A DNA stretch of 64,000 nucleotides, taken from Neorhizobium sp. JUb45. Its GTDB lineage: Bacteria > Pseudomonadota > Alphaproteobacteria > Rhizobiales > Rhizobiaceae. Positions within the stretch are counted from its first letter, which is position 1. Every line of letters starts with the position of its first letter. The translations under genes were made by a program, and so were the position numbers. The notes under the pieces were generated by a model, which was given only the letters and a program-made list of their open reading frames with translations, was not told the origin of the DNA and made no database searches. The DNA lies in the NCBI RefSeq assembly GCF_004343585.1, contig NZ_SLYW01000003.1:620001-684000 (forward strand), written 5' to 3'. Shown in pieces: positions 7,554-17,409 of this stretch.

Positions 7554-9812
7554 ATGACCGATACCAACATAAGAAGCCCGCTGTGGATAAAGATCACCGG
7601 CTACGGCTTTGCTGCCGTGCTTTTCGCCAGCGCCGCTATCGGCGGACTTGCCTGGTACCGTCAGGCCGACATGAGCGACAAGGCGCTTTACAGCAAGGCG
7701 GCCAGTGATCTCGAAGTCATCCAGACAGATATGGCGGCAATCCAGCGCTCTGCTTCCGCACTGGCGCTGACACTTTCGGGAGAGCCCGATCTTGCCGGTT
7801 ATATTGCCAATAATGACCGCCAGGCATTGCTGAACAAGTTCTCCAAGAACATGGCAACGATGAAGGAGGTCGGCGGACTGCAGATCATCACCATCGGCAA
7901 TGCCAAGGGCGATATCGTCGCCCGTATACATTCGCCGGAAAAATTCGGCGACAACGTTATCGGCCGCCGCAAGACGATCCAGGCCGCCGTTTCGACTGGC
8001 AAGCTTGCCGCCGGTATCGAACCCGGCAAGAACGGCATCGGCATCTACGCCGTCGCCCCTGTCATCGTTGACGGAACCGTTGTCGGCGTCGTGGATATCG
8101 GCACGGAACTCTCCAATGCCTATTTTAACCCGCTCGCCAACCGCCTTGGCGCCGAGATTTCGGTGAATGTTACGCAGGAAGGCAAGCTGACCAACCAGTC
8201 CTCGACGCAGGGCGGCAATCCATTCCTGCCGGCAGAAACCATTCAGGCTGCATTCGACGGGAAAGAGGTTTTTGAACCTGCAACGCTTGGCGGCCGCGAC
8301 ATGCTCGTCAAAGCCGTTCCGTTCAAGTCCTTCTCCGGCGACAAGATCGGCGTTTTCGAAATCGGCACCGACACGACCGAGATTGCCGCTGCAGCCCGCA
8401 GCGCATTGTGGACCATGCTCGGCGTGACCCTCGCAACTTCGATCATCGCGCTGACCGCATTTTTCCTGTTTGCCAAATCGCTCGGCAATGCCATCGGTCG
8501 CCTGACCTCGACGATGGGACGCCTCGCCGCCGGTGATCTGAATGCGCAGGTGGAAGGTGAAAGCCGCCCGGATGAAACCGGTGCCATGGCCCGCGCCGTT
8601 CAGGTGTTCAAGGACAATGCCCTGAAAACCAAGGAACTGGAGCGCCAGGCCGACGAGCAGCGCAACATGACCGAAGAGCAGCGCCGCCAGAATGCCGAGG
8701 AAGCGCGCTTGCGTGCAGAGCAGATGGCGGAAGCCACCAATGGCCTGGCCACTGGCCTGCAGCATCTGTCCGCTGGCAATCTCGCCTACCAGCTTGACCG
8801 TCCGTTCGCCGAGGACTTCGAAAGCCTGCGTGCCAATTTCAACGCCGCCGTCAGCCAGCTGCGCGGCACACTCGGCTCGGTTGCCCAGGCAACCAGCGCC
8901 ATCGACAGCGGTTCGCGCGAGGTCAGCCAGAGTGCCGACGACCTTTCCAAGCGTACCGAACAGCAGGCCGCCTCGCTGGAAGAGACGGCCGCCGCCCTCG
9001 ACCAGATCACCGTCAACGTCTCCAATTCCTCCAAGCGCGCCGAAGAGGCCCGCACGGTGGCAATCCAGGCCAATGAAAGTGCTCGCCAGTCGGGTGCCGT
9101 CGTTGCCAATGCCGTGCAGGCAATGGGTCGCATCGAAGAATCGTCCGGCCAGATTTCCAACATCATCGGCGTCATCGATGACATCGCTTTCCAGACCAAC
9201 CTGCTTGCTCTGAATGCCGGTGTCGAGGCAGCGCGTGCAGGCGAAGCCGGCAAGGGTTTTGCCGTCGTCGCCCAGGAAGTGCGCGAACTCGCCCAGCGTT
9301 CGGCCAATGCCGCAAAGGAAATCAAGGACCTGATCGGCAAATCCTCGATCGAGGTCGGCACCGGCGTCAAGCTGGTGCGGGAGACTGGTGAGGCATTGCG
9401 CACCATCGAGTCACATATCGTCACGATCAACCAGCATATGGACTCGATCGCCACATCCTCGCGCGAACAGTCGGTCGGCCTGTCGGAAGTCAACACGGCC
9501 GTCAACCAGATGGACCAGGTGACCCAGCAGAACGCAGCCATGGTGGAAGAAGCCAATGCTGCCGGCGCGACGCTTGCCACCGAAGCCGGACGCCTGCGCG
9601 AGCTGATCAGCCAGTTCCAGCTTGGCCAGAATGCCGCCTCGACAAATCCGGCATCGGCCCTGCGCCAGACCGCTGCCGTCATGGCCGCTTCGCCCCGCTC
9701 GACACCAAAAGCCTCGCCGGCGCGCGGCATGGTCGGCAAGATCGCCCAGGCCTTTACCGGCCGCGGCGGTGCGGCAACGGCAGCCGCCACCGACAACTGG
9801 GAAGAATTCTGA
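7554..9812 (+). CDS. methyl-accepting chemotaxis protein with Cache sensor
   Basis: A chemoreceptor of about 752 residues. Order: TM helix about residues 11-34, periplasmic Cache-type sensor about 36-275, second TM about 280-305, HAMP, a long linker that looks like a second HAMP, and the MCP signalling hairpin with the highly conserved tip around [20 protein letters not shown]. The protein ends in NWEEF, which matches the C-terminal pentapeptide used to tether CheR/CheB. Methylation helices rich in Glu/Gln/Ala flank the tip. The ATG at 7554 gives the expected short cytoplasmic start. No che genes are in the window, so it probably feeds the main chromosomal chemotaxis system. Confidence 0.95.
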   Translation: MTDTNIRSPLWIKITGYGFAAVLFASAAIGGLAWYRQADMSDKALYSKAASDLEVIQTDMAAIQRSASALALTLSGEPDLAGYIANNDRQALLNKFSKNMATMKEVGGLQIITIGNAKGDIVARIHSPEKFGDNVIGRRKTIQAAVSTGKLAAGIEPGKNGIGIYAVAPVIVDGTVVGVVDIGTELSNAYFNPLANRLGAEISVNVTQEGKLTNQSSTQGGNPFLPAETIQAAFDGKEVFEPATLGGRDMLVKAVPFKSFSGDKIGVFEIGTDTTEIAAAARSALWTMLGVTLATSIIALTAFFLFAKSLGNAIGRLTSTMGRLAAGDLNAQVEGESRPDETGAMARAVQVFKDNALKTKELERQADEQRNMTEEQRRQNAEEARLRAEQMAEATNGLATGLQHLSAGNLAYQLDRPFAEDFESLRANFNAAVSQLRGTLGSVAQATSAIDSGSREVSQSADDLSKRTEQQAASLEETAAALDQITVNVSNSSKRAEEARTVAIQANESARQSGAVVANAVQAMGRIEESSGQISNIIGVIDDIAFQTNLLALNAGVEAARAGEAGKGFAVVAQEVRELAQRSANAAKEIKDLIGKSSIEVGTGVKLVRETGEALRTIESHIVTINQHMDSIATSSREQSVGLSEVNTAVNQMDQVTQQNAAMVEEANAAGATLATEAGRLRELISQFQLGQNAASTNPASALRQTAAVMAASPRSTPKASPARGMVGKIAQAFTGRGGAATAAATDNWEEF

Positions 9813-9841
9813 TCCTTTCGGAATTCATCTGAAACAACGAG

Positions 9842-9874
9842 ACGGCGGGACAGCGAAAGCGTCCCGCCGTTTCC
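9842..9874 (+). terminator. intrinsic terminator after the chemoreceptor gene
   Basis: ACGGCGGGAC (9842-9851) pairs with GTCCCGCCGT (9861-9870) around a small loop, 30 bases after the chemoreceptor stop. The stem is followed by a short T run. Confidence 0.7.
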
Positions 9875-9889
9875 ATATCCGCCAAACCG

Positions 9890-11899
9890 TCACTCGAATT
9901 CCATGATCAGATCGTCGGTCGCGAGACTTTGGCCAAGCTCGGCGGCGACGTGTTTGACCACGCCCCTGCGCTCGGCCTTCAACACGTTTTCCATCTTCAT
10001 CGCCTCGACCGAGACGAGCGGTTGGCCGGCTTCCACCGCATCACCGGCCTGAACGGTGATCGATGTGACCACGCCCGGCATCGGGCACAACAACATTTTA
10101 GACGTATCCGGCGGCAGCTTGACCGGCATCAGCCGCGCAAGGCCAGCGACCCGCTTTGAGCGCACGCGTGCCAAAACATCGATGCCACGAACACGAAGAC
10201 GGATCGCCGAGCCGACAAGATTGACCTTTACCGCCAAACTTTCGCCGCCGACGACACACTGCGCCAGCGTCTGACCCGGCAACCAGTCGCAGGTTACCGA
10301 CAATGACGAACCGTCGGCAAACACCGCGTCGCTTCCGTCCTTCAGAGACAGCGCGACCTCGCCATGCGGCAACATCACCACCCAGTCGTCTCCGACAACA
10401 GCCCGGCGATTGGCAAGCACTCCCGAAATTTCAGCGGCTCTCAGGCGGATCGTTCGGTTGATGAGGGCCGCGATGGTGGCGAGCTTTTTTGATGACAGAT
10501 CATTCGGTGCGACACCGTCAAACCCATCCGGAAATTCTTCCGCGATATAGGCCGTCGTCAACCGGCCGCTGCGAAACCGCTCCTGGCTCATGACTGCCGA
10601 CAGGAATGGCAGGTTATGGCCGATCCCCTCCAGCTCGAAACGATCCAGCGCCTCCGCCATCGCATCGACAGCGGCCAAACGGGCCACATTCCCCTCGCCC
10701 GGCGCCCAGGTACAAAGCTTGGCGATCATCGGATCGTAATACATCGAGATCTCGCCGCCTTCGAACACGCCGGTATCGTTGCGCAGGATCGTGCCATCGG
10801 CCATCGCACCTTCAGCCGGCGGGCGATAGCGCGTCAGCCGGCCGATCGACGGCAGAAAGTTGCGATAGGGATCCTCGGCATAAAGCCGGCTTTCGATCGC
10901 CCAGCCATTCAACTTGATATCGTCTTGGCCAAAACCGAGTTTTTCGCCGGCGGCAACGCGGATCATCTGTTCCACCAGATCGATGCCGGTCACCAGTTCC
11001 GTCACCGGATGCTCGACCTGCAGGCGGGTGTTCATTTCCAGAAAATAGAAATTGCGATCGCCATCGACGATAAATTCCACCGTGCCGGCCGAGTGATAAC
11101 CAACGGCCTTGGCCAGCTTGACCGCCTGCTCGCCCATGGCTTTTCGCGTGGCTTCATCAAGGAAGGGCGATGGCGCTTCCTCGATCACCTTCTGGTTTCG
11201 CCGCTGGATCGAGCATTCGCGTTCACCGAGATAAAGCGTGGTGCCGTGGTTATCGCCAAGAACCTGAATTTCGATGTGGCGCGGTTGAGTGACGAATTTT
11301 TCGATGAAAATCCGGTCATCGCCAAAGGCGTTTCTGGCCTCGTTTTTCGACGACTGAAAACCTTCGCGCGCCTCAGCGTCATTCCAGGCGATGCGCATGC
11401 CCTTGCCGCCACCACCGGCAGAGGCCTTGATCATCACCGGATAACCGATCGAGGTCGCGATCTTCACGGCCTCATCCGCATCCCCGATCAGCCCCATATG
11501 GCCGGGCACGGTGGAAACACCGGCATCGGCCGCGATCTTTTTCGAGGTTATCTTGTCGCCCATCGCCTCGATGGCACCGACCGGCGGGCCGATAAAGGCG
11601 ACGTTCGCCGCTTTCAGCGCTGCCGCAAAAGCCGCATTTTCCGACAGAAACCCATAACCGGGATGCACGGCGTCCGCTCCGGTCTTGGCGATCGCCTCGA
11701 TGATCTTGTCGATGACCAGATAGGACTGGCTCGACGCGGCCGGGCCGATATGCACCGCCTCATCCGCCAGCGCCACATGCAGCGCATTGGCGTCCGCATC
11801 CGAATAAACGGCAACGGTGGCAATGCCCATCTTTTTCGCCGTCTTGATAACCCGGCAGGCGATCTCGCCACGATTGGCAATGAGGATTTTCTTGAACAT
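9890..11899 (-). CDS. pccA: acyl-CoA carboxylase biotin-carrying alpha subunit (propionyl-CoA type)
   Basis: Biotin carboxylase plus biotin carrier in one chain of 669 residues, the usual size for PccA. Residues 1-450 are the biotin carboxylase (MFKKILIANRGEIACRV, ATP-grasp GGGGKGMRI, EMNTRLQVEHPVTE); a linker domain follows; and the C-terminal biotinyl domain has EAMKMEN with the biotinylated Lys at about 635. It carboxylates biotin using ATP and bicarbonate for the beta subunit encoded just upstream, 12 bases away. A GAGGAGG ribosome site precedes the ATG. Propionyl-CoA is the likely substrate; acetyl- or methylcrotonyl-CoA cannot be excluded. Confidence 0.93.
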   Translation of the reverse strand: MFKKILIANRGEIACRVIKTAKKMGIATVAVYSDADANALHVALADEAVHIGPAASSQSYLVIDKIIEAIAKTGADAVHPGYGFLSENAAFAAALKAANVAFIGPPVGAIEAMGDKITSKKIAADAGVSTVPGHMGLIGDADEAVKIATSIGYPVMIKASAGGGGKGMRIAWNDAEAREGFQSSKNEARNAFGDDRIFIEKFVTQPRHIEIQVLGDNHGTTLYLGERECSIQRRNQKVIEEAPSPFLDEATRKAMGEQAVKLAKAVGYHSAGTVEFIVDGDRNFYFLEMNTRLQVEHPVTELVTGIDLVEQMIRVAAGEKLGFGQDDIKLNGWAIESRLYAEDPYRNFLPSIGRLTRYRPPAEGAMADGTILRNDTGVFEGGEISMYYDPMIAKLCTWAPGEGNVARLAAVDAMAEALDRFELEGIGHNLPFLSAVMSQERFRSGRLTTAYIAEEFPDGFDGVAPNDLSSKKLATIAALINRTIRLRAAEISGVLANRRAVVGDDWVVMLPHGEVALSLKDGSDAVFADGSSLSVTCDWLPGQTLAQCVVGGESLAVKVNLVGSAIRLRVRGIDVLARVRSKRVAGLARLMPVKLPPDTSKMLLCPMPGVVTSITVQAGDAVEAGQPLVSVEAMKMENVLKAERRGVVKHVAAELGQSLATDDLIMEFE

Positions 11900-11911
11900 T
11901 TCAGGCCTCCT

Positions 11912-13444
11912 CTAAAGCGGAATCGTGTCGTGTTTTTTCCAATGCGTTTTCACCTGCTTGTTGCGCAGCAAGGCAAACGCGCGGGCGATACGCCGCCGTG
12001 AGGAATGCGGCATGATCACCTCATCGATAAAACCGCGTTCGGCCGCCACGAACGGGTTGGCGAACCGCGCCTCATATTCGCTCTGGCGCACGGCAATCTT
12101 GTCCGCATCGCCGAGTTCGGAACGATAGAGAATTTCGGTTGCGCCCTTCGCCCCCATCACTGCGATCTCGGCCGTCGGCCAGGCATAGTTGATATCCGCG
12201 CCGATATGTTTTGACGCCATCACGTCATAAGCGCCGCCATAGGCTTTACGCGTGATCAACGTCACCATCGGCACCGTCGCTTCCGAATAGGCGAACAGCA
12301 ATTTGGCGCCGTGCTTGATGACGCCACCATATTCCTGCGCCACACCCGGCAGAAAACCGGGCACATCCACCAGCGTCAAAAGCGGAATGGAAAACGCATC
12401 GCAGAAACGCACGAACCGTGCCGCCTTGCGCGAACTGTCGATATCGAGGCAGCCGGCCAGCACCATAGGCTGGTTGGCGACGACACCGATCGTCTGCCCT
12501 TCCAGCCTGATGAAGCCGGTGATGATGTTTTTCGCAAAGGCTTCCTGGATCTCGAAAAAATCGCCCTCATCGGCGAGCGCGAGGATCAGTTCCTTCATGT
12601 CATAGGGTTTTGCGGCGCTGTCGGGGATCAGCGTATCGAGCCGCATTTCAAGGCGGTTCGGATCGTCGTGAAACGGCCGCGAGGGCACGCCGCTGCGATT
12701 GTTAGCCGGCAAAAAGTCGAACAGCTGCCGCACCGCCTCCAGCGCTTCGACATCGTTTTCGAAGGCGGCATCGGCAACGGATGATTTTTTCGTATGGGTG
12801 GAAGCGCCGCCCAGATCTTCCGCAGAAACGATCTCGTTGGTGACCGTCTTCACCACATCCGGGCCGGTGACGAACATGTAGGCGGTGTCGCGCACCATGA
12901 AGATGAAATCGGTCATGGCCGGCGAATAGACGGCACCACCGGCGCATGGGCCCATGATCACGGAAATCTGCGGGATGACGCCTGAGGCCTCGGCATTGCG
13001 GCGAAACACTTCTGCATAACCGCCAAGCGAAGCAACACCTTCCTGAATACGCGCGCCGCCCGAGTCATTGAGGCCGATCACCGGCGCACCGACCTTCACC
13101 GCCATATCCATGACCTTGCAGATTTTCTGCGCATGGGTTTCCGACAGCGAGCCGCCGAGCACGGTGAAATCCTGGCTGAAAACATAGACCTGCCGGCCGT
13201 TGATCGTGCCCCAGCCGGTGACGACGCCATCGCCGGCGATCTTATGGTTTTCCATGCCGAAATCGGTGCAGCGATGGGTGACATACATGTCGAATTCTTC
13301 GAACGATCCTTCGTCCAGCAGAACCTCGATGCGTTCGCGCGCCGTCAGCTTGCCCTTGGCATGCTGAGCCGCAATACGCTTCTCGCCGCCGCCCAGCCGC
13401 GCTTCGGCACGACGACGCTCCACCTCGTCCAGCACAGTTTGCAT
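11912..13444 (-). CDS. pccB: acyl-CoA carboxylase beta subunit (propionyl-CoA type)
   Basis: Carboxyltransferase subunit of 510 residues, the standard PccB length. It has the crotonase-like double domain with [19 protein letters not shown], the oxyanion glycines of [21 protein letters not shown] and [16 protein letters not shown], and a second set in [24 protein letters not shown]. It transfers the carboxyl group from biotin to propionyl-CoA, giving methylmalonyl-CoA. First gene of the pccB-pccA pair, with a GGGAGG ribosome site. No mutase gene is in the window, so the rest of the methylmalonyl pathway is elsewhere. Confidence 0.94.
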   Translation of the reverse strand: MQTVLDEVERRRAEARLGGGEKRIAAQHAKGKLTARERIEVLLDEGSFEEFDMYVTHRCTDFGMENHKIAGDGVVTGWGTINGRQVYVFSQDFTVLGGSLSETHAQKICKVMDMAVKVGAPVIGLNDSGGARIQEGVASLGGYAEVFRRNAEASGVIPQISVIMGPCAGGAVYSPAMTDFIFMVRDTAYMFVTGPDVVKTVTNEIVSAEDLGGASTHTKKSSVADAAFENDVEALEAVRQLFDFLPANNRSGVPSRPFHDDPNRLEMRLDTLIPDSAAKPYDMKELILALADEGDFFEIQEAFAKNIITGFIRLEGQTIGVVANQPMVLAGCLDIDSSRKAARFVRFCDAFSIPLLTLVDVPGFLPGVAQEYGGVIKHGAKLLFAYSEATVPMVTLITRKAYGGAYDVMASKHIGADINYAWPTAEIAVMGAKGATEILYRSELGDADKIAVRQSEYEARFANPFVAAERGFIDEVIMPHSSRRRIARAFALLRNKQVKTHWKKHDTIPL

Positions 13445-13569
13445 GATGCCTCCCGCTATGCACTTCGCAAGCAGTCATAACTGATGATTGTCAGGCGGAA
13501 AGCAAGACGGCGCCGATGCAGGTTGGAATTTTGGCGTCGGCAAGGAGCATGCGCTACTGGTCGAACAAG

Positions 13570-13998
13570 TCAGACAAGGCCGACCGTGATGGCGGCAAGA
13601 ATGGCGTAACGCGCCGTCTTGGCAATCGTGACCAGAAGGATGAAAACCGGCAGCGGCTCTTTCATCACGCCGGCAACAAGCGTCAGAGGATCGCCGACGA
13701 TCGGCAACCAGCTGGCCAGCAGCGACCATTTTCCATAAAGTCGATACCAGGCTTGCGCCTTTTCGAGAGCTTTTGGCCTGAGCGGAAACCAGCGGCGATC
13801 ACGAAACCGCTCGACGCCACGGCCCAAAAGCCAATTGACGATGGACCCCAGAACATTGCCCACCGAGGCGACGACAACGAGCAACCACACCGAATATTCT
13901 CCGGTGACGATCAGGCCGACCAACACCGCTTCGGACTGGGCCGGAAAAATGGTGGCGGCAACGAGCGCGGCGATGAACAGGCTGAAATAGGCAGTCAT
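13570..13998 (-). CDS. YqaA/DedA-like small membrane protein
   Basis: A 142-residue inner-membrane protein of the YqaA branch of the DedA/SNARE-associated (VTT) superfamily. There are three to four hydrophobic segments, a GNVLGSIVNWLLGRG glycine motif and a conserved re-entrant-type segment SWLPIVGDPLTLVAGVM. Related DedA proteins act in lipid-carrier or membrane homeostasis; for YqaA members no precise role is established. It stands alone between pccB and the PAS protein gene. Confidence 0.85.
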   Translation of the reverse strand: MTAYFSLFIAALVAATIFPAQSEAVLVGLIVTGEYSVWLLVVVASVGNVLGSIVNWLLGRGVERFRDRRWFPLRPKALEKAQAWYRLYGKWSLLASWLPIVGDPLTLVAGVMKEPLPVFILLVTIAKTARYAILAAITVGLV

Positions 13999-14091
13999 GC
14001 GTTTGGTTTACACGGTTGTCGCTGCGACACACATGTCAAAACGTTCGGATGCAAGTCGAACCGATACACAGATCCGTCAACAGAAACCGCA

Positions 14092-15330
14092 CTAGATTTC
14101 CTCAAACAGCGGCTTGCCGAAGGTCAGCTGCGCGACGCCGACCTTGACGACGTCATTCAGGCTGAGGATGTCATCCAGACCGCTGCGCAATATGTCCTGA
14201 AAGGCCTGCAAATCGGCCAGCAGATCGGACAGCACTGCCGTTTCCAGATAACCCGCCTCGACCTTGCCCATCACCCTGATCGCAGCGAGGCCGGCGCTCA
14301 GCCGCTTTATCTCAAAAACCTCCTCGGCAAAGCGGCGCACTTCGCGCTGGACATCAAAAACGGTGCGCACCGCATCCTGACGGTAGCGGTCTCGCTGTTG
14401 CTTCAGCAGCGCGGCTTCCGAAACATGATCGAAATACGGGAGAGGACGCTCGCCGTCGAATATAGTGGCGATTTCATCCTGAATTTCCGACGTCGCAAGA
14501 AGGAAGGCACCCTGATGGACTGCCTGCGACACGCGCTCGGTCGCAGCGATGAACTTGTCGAGCCCCAGTCGGATCTGCCCGGACAATTCCTCGTAATTGT
14601 TGGAAATCGTGCTGATCGCCTTGCCGGTATCGCCGAGCCGGCTTGCCTGCACGGTGAGGTTCAGCGGCACAAAACGGTATCTCTGATAACCCGCGGCGAT
14701 GGTGGACGCCGCTTCCAGCAGCAGTTTCGATGCCGACATCAGCTGACCATAAAGCGCCACGGCGGGATGTGCATCCTTTTGCAGATGCCCGGAGCGGCTT
14801 GCCAGTTCCGCCGTCAGGCTGGCTCCCATGAAACCATCATAGCTCGAAAAGCCGAGGGCAGAGAGCCTTTGCAGCAAACGCTGCGCACTCTGCGATGGAG
14901 ACAGGCCCTCGGTCTCCTCCGCTTTCAACAGATCCGCATATTCGCGCAATACGATGGGCAGGAGCGCGCTGCTCGGTTTCATGCGCACCGACATATATCC
15001 CGCCGCGATCGGCGAAATGATCGCGTAGACCCAGTAATAACGCCCGTCCTTGGCGCGGTTTTTCACATAGGCGCCAGTCGGCCTGTTCTGACGCAACCGA
15101 TCCCACAGAAGCTGAAACACGGCGCGCGGCATATCCGGGTGGCGAACGATATTGTGGGGCTTTCCAAGAAGCTCCTGCCAGCAGAAACCGCTGATCTTCT
15201 GAAAGACCGTGTTGCCGGCCTGTATCTTTCCCCGCTCATCCGTGCGGGAGAAAAACAGCTCGGCAAAGTCGAGTGGAATTTCGCGCTCGAGCGAAAATTG
15301 CTTTTTGGAAGAAACATCCTGATCGCGCAT
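14092..15330 (-). CDS. Aer-like PAS-domain protein without an MCP signalling tip
   Basis: A 412-residue soluble protein. The N-terminal third is a PAS domain of the aerotaxis-receptor type: NTVFQKISGF followed by HNIVRHPDMPRAVFQLLW, a segment strongly typical of Aer PAS domains, which bind FAD. The remaining 280 residues are largely helical (AISTISNNYEELSGQIR and further heptad-like stretches). I see no transmembrane helix and no conserved MCP hairpin tip, so it cannot be called a normal chemoreceptor. The ATG at 15330 begins the recognisable part. A soluble redox sensor with a private output is possible. Confidence 0.75.
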   Translation of the reverse strand: MRDQDVSSKKQFSLEREIPLDFAELFFSRTDERGKIQAGNTVFQKISGFCWQELLGKPHNIVRHPDMPRAVFQLLWDRLRQNRPTGAYVKNRAKDGRYYWVYAIISPIAAGYMSVRMKPSSALLPIVLREYADLLKAEETEGLSPSQSAQRLLQRLSALGFSSYDGFMGASLTAELASRSGHLQKDAHPAVALYGQLMSASKLLLEAASTIAAGYQRYRFVPLNLTVQASRLGDTGKAISTISNNYEELSGQIRLGLDKFIAATERVSQAVHQGAFLLATSEIQDEIATIFDGERPLPYFDHVSEAALLKQQRDRYRQDAVRTVFDVQREVRRFAEEVFEIKRLSAGLAAIRVMGKVEAGYLETAVLSDLLADLQAFQDILRSGLDDILSLNDVVKVGVAQLTFGKPLFEEI

Positions 15331-15644
15331 AGAAAATATCCAGCAATATAAACCTCCCACCCAGTCTAAAATTTGCAGAGATATTCGTAATTCTATTCAA
15401 TTCGGCGGATTTGATCGAGATCAAACATCAATACAGGCGAGGGACGACGATCCACTGAAAACACGTAGCAATCGGGCACGGAAGGCGAAAAACCATTTCT
15501 GGGTGTAAAACCGAAACCGAGCCTGACCAACCGCCGGACATGCCGGAGCCGATACCCTGCGTCGCATCACGCCTCAAAATTGTCACTAACTGCCATAATA
15601 ATTGCCATAAACCGACAACTGATTTGTTCCGGTTGGGAGAGGAT
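15331..15644. other. intergenic region with TetR direct repeats
   Basis: This 314-base divergent gap holds the promoters of the PAS gene (minus) and the tetR operon (plus). The octamer TGCCATAA occurs twice in direct orientation at 15591-15598 and 15603-15610, 12 bases apart, about 35-55 bases before the tetR start, in the place expected for a TetR autoregulatory site. No other gene is seen. Confidence 0.45.
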
Positions 15645-16286
15645 ATGAGCAGTCGCCGCGAAGATGCCCGTCTGACCGTAGCGCGCCATGCTGCCCGCCT
15701 GTTCGTGGAAAATGGATTGGCGGCCACGAGTGGCGCACAGATCGCCAATGCTGCCGGCCTGTCGGAACGCACCATCTGGCGCTACTTCGCCTCGAAGGAA
15801 AGCTGCGTCGAACCGCTGTTTTTATCCACCGCCCTGCGCTTTCACGCCAAGCTGCGGCAATGGCCCCGCAATGTGTCGATCGAAGCGCATCTCTATGAAT
15901 GCTGCCGGCTCGATGACGCATCGCCTCAAGACATTGCCGACGGCGTTCTGGTGGTGCGGCTTCTCACCCGGATGGCGACGGAACCGGCATTGCGCGCCGT
16001 CTGGCTGTTTGCCTGTTACCGGGTCGAACAGGACATGATCGACGTCGTTGCCGATCGGCTCGATCGATCGAAGAAGGATTTCGATGTTCGCTTATGCGCC
16101 GCGACCGTTGCTGCGGCGATGCGGATGATCGACGAAACGATCAGCATCGCCTCCATTGAACACGGCCAGAAATTCACCACCGAGCAGGTCGTTCACGAGC
16201 TTGCACAGGCAATCCGCAAGGCCAGCACTTTACCCATTTGCGATCCGGTCACGCCCAACGTTTTCGGCGCACCGACCCGGCAATGA
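15645..16286 (+). CDS. TetR-family regulator of the RND efflux operon
   Basis: A 213-residue TetR/AcrR-type repressor with the N-terminal HTH (ARLTVARHAARLFVENG, GAQIANAAGLSERTIWRYF) at about residues 8-52, then a helical ligand domain with no recognisable specificity. The ATG at 15645 has a GGGAGAGG ribosome site and removes an extension that has no family similarity. Only 18 bases separate it from the efflux adaptor gene, so it is the first gene of a tetR-MFP-RND operon and probably represses it. Confidence 0.9.
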   Translation: MSSRREDARLTVARHAARLFVENGLAATSGAQIANAAGLSERTIWRYFASKESCVEPLFLSTALRFHAKLRQWPRNVSIEAHLYECCRLDDASPQDIADGVLVVRLLTRMATEPALRAVWLFACYRVEQDMIDVVADRLDRSKKDFDVRLCAATVAAAMRMIDETISIASIEHGQKFTTEQVVHELAQAIRKASTLPICDPVTPNVFGAPTRQ

Positions 16287-16304
16287 CCCTGAAAGGGACA
16301 AACC

Positions 16305-17408
16305 ATGACGACCAAGGGCATTTCGAGCTTCAGCAGATTGGCAACCGTCGCCGTCATCGGCCTTGTGTTGGTGGCAGGCGGTGCCAGCGCGCAACAGCCG
16401 GCAAAACTGGAAGGGCCGCTGGAACTTGCCCCGGTCGATGTCAGCAAGGCTGTCCGGCAGGATATCGCAACGGAAGTGCGCATCGCCGGCTCGCTGACGC
16501 CGATCCGCCGGTCGACGCTGACATCGCGGGTCTCTTCCACCATCGTTGAACTGCCCGTGCAGATCGGCGACGTCGTCAAGGCCGGCGATCTGCTGGTGCG
16601 GTTCGACACCGAGGGACTGGCCTCGGCCGTCACCGCCCGCAAGGCAGAGGTCGATGCGCTGAATGCCCAGGTCGAGCTGGCCGAATCCGTGCTTGAACGC
16701 AACACGGCACTGGGAGAGCGTGGCGCCGCATCGGACGCCACCCGGCTGGAGGCGCGCGCCAACCTGTTGAACCTGCGCGCGCAGCTGCGCTCGAAACAGG
16801 CGGAGGTCGCCGATTCCGAACGCTCGCTAGCCTATGCCGAACTGCGCGCCGAATTCGACGGTGTCGTGTCCGCCCGCCCGGTCGAGCAGGGCCAGACCGT
16901 TGCGCTCAACACCGAGCTGATGACGATCGTCGATCTCAGCCGCATGGAGGTCGATGCCGGCGTGCCGACCAGCCGCATCCCGCTTGTGCAGCTGGAACAG
17001 CCGGTCGAGCTTTCGGTCGAAGGTTTCGCCGGCCGCACATTTGCCGGCAAGGTGATGCGCATCTCGCCGACCGCCGTTGCCGGTTCGCGCGCCGTGCGCG
17101 TTTTCGTCGCCATCGACAACAATGAGGGCCTGCTGCGTGGTGGCATGTTCACCACCGGCATTCTCAAGGTTGATGATCGCAAGGGTGTGATCGCTTTGCC
17201 GACGGCTGCGATCCGGCATGACGGCGACGGCACTTTTGTGCTGAAGGTGGACGGCAATGCGCTGCGCCGCCAACCCGTCAATCTCGGCACGAGCTGGACG
17301 GACCGCAACCTCGTGGAAGTGTCGGGCGTGACCGAAGGCGAAACGATCGTCACGGCGCCGCTGCCGGACCTGGTCGCCGGCACCGCCGTCAGCGTCGAGG
17401 GCCTCTGA
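16305..17408 (+). CDS. RND efflux periplasmic adaptor (membrane fusion protein)
   Basis: A 367-residue adaptor of the HlyD/AcrA type. It starts with an export signal ([18 protein letters not shown]), followed by the lipoyl half-motif ([27 protein letters not shown]), an alpha-helical hairpin about residues 100-165, the second lipoyl half, a beta-barrel and the membrane-proximal domain. No lipobox Cys is present, so it is soluble or signal-anchored. It links the pump encoded next, which starts one base after this stop, to an outer-membrane channel encoded elsewhere. Confidence 0.93.
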   Translation: MTTKGISSFSRLATVAVIGLVLVAGGASAQQPAKLEGPLELAPVDVSKAVRQDIATEVRIAGSLTPIRRSTLTSRVSSTIVELPVQIGDVVKAGDLLVRFDTEGLASAVTARKAEVDALNAQVELAESVLERNTALGERGAASDATRLEARANLLNLRAQLRSKQAEVADSERSLAYAELRAEFDGVVSARPVEQGQTVALNTELMTIVDLSRMEVDAGVPTSRIPLVQLEQPVELSVEGFAGRTFAGKVMRISPTAVAGSRAVRVFVAIDNNEGLLRGGMFTTGILKVDDRKGVIALPTAAIRHDGDGTFVLKVDGNALRRQPVNLGTSWTDRNLVEVSGVTEGETIVTAPLPDLVAGTAVSVEGL

Positions 17409-17409
17409 T

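Noticed and set aside
7446..8765. Long open frame of about 439 codons on the minus strand
   Set aside because: It overlaps the well-supported chemoreceptor gene on the opposite strand, has no family similarity and is a shadow of its GC-rich codons.
13516..15351. Plus-strand open frame of 611 codons
   Set aside because: It is antisense to the YqaA and PAS genes and to nothing recognisable; composition is that of a reverse-strand shadow.
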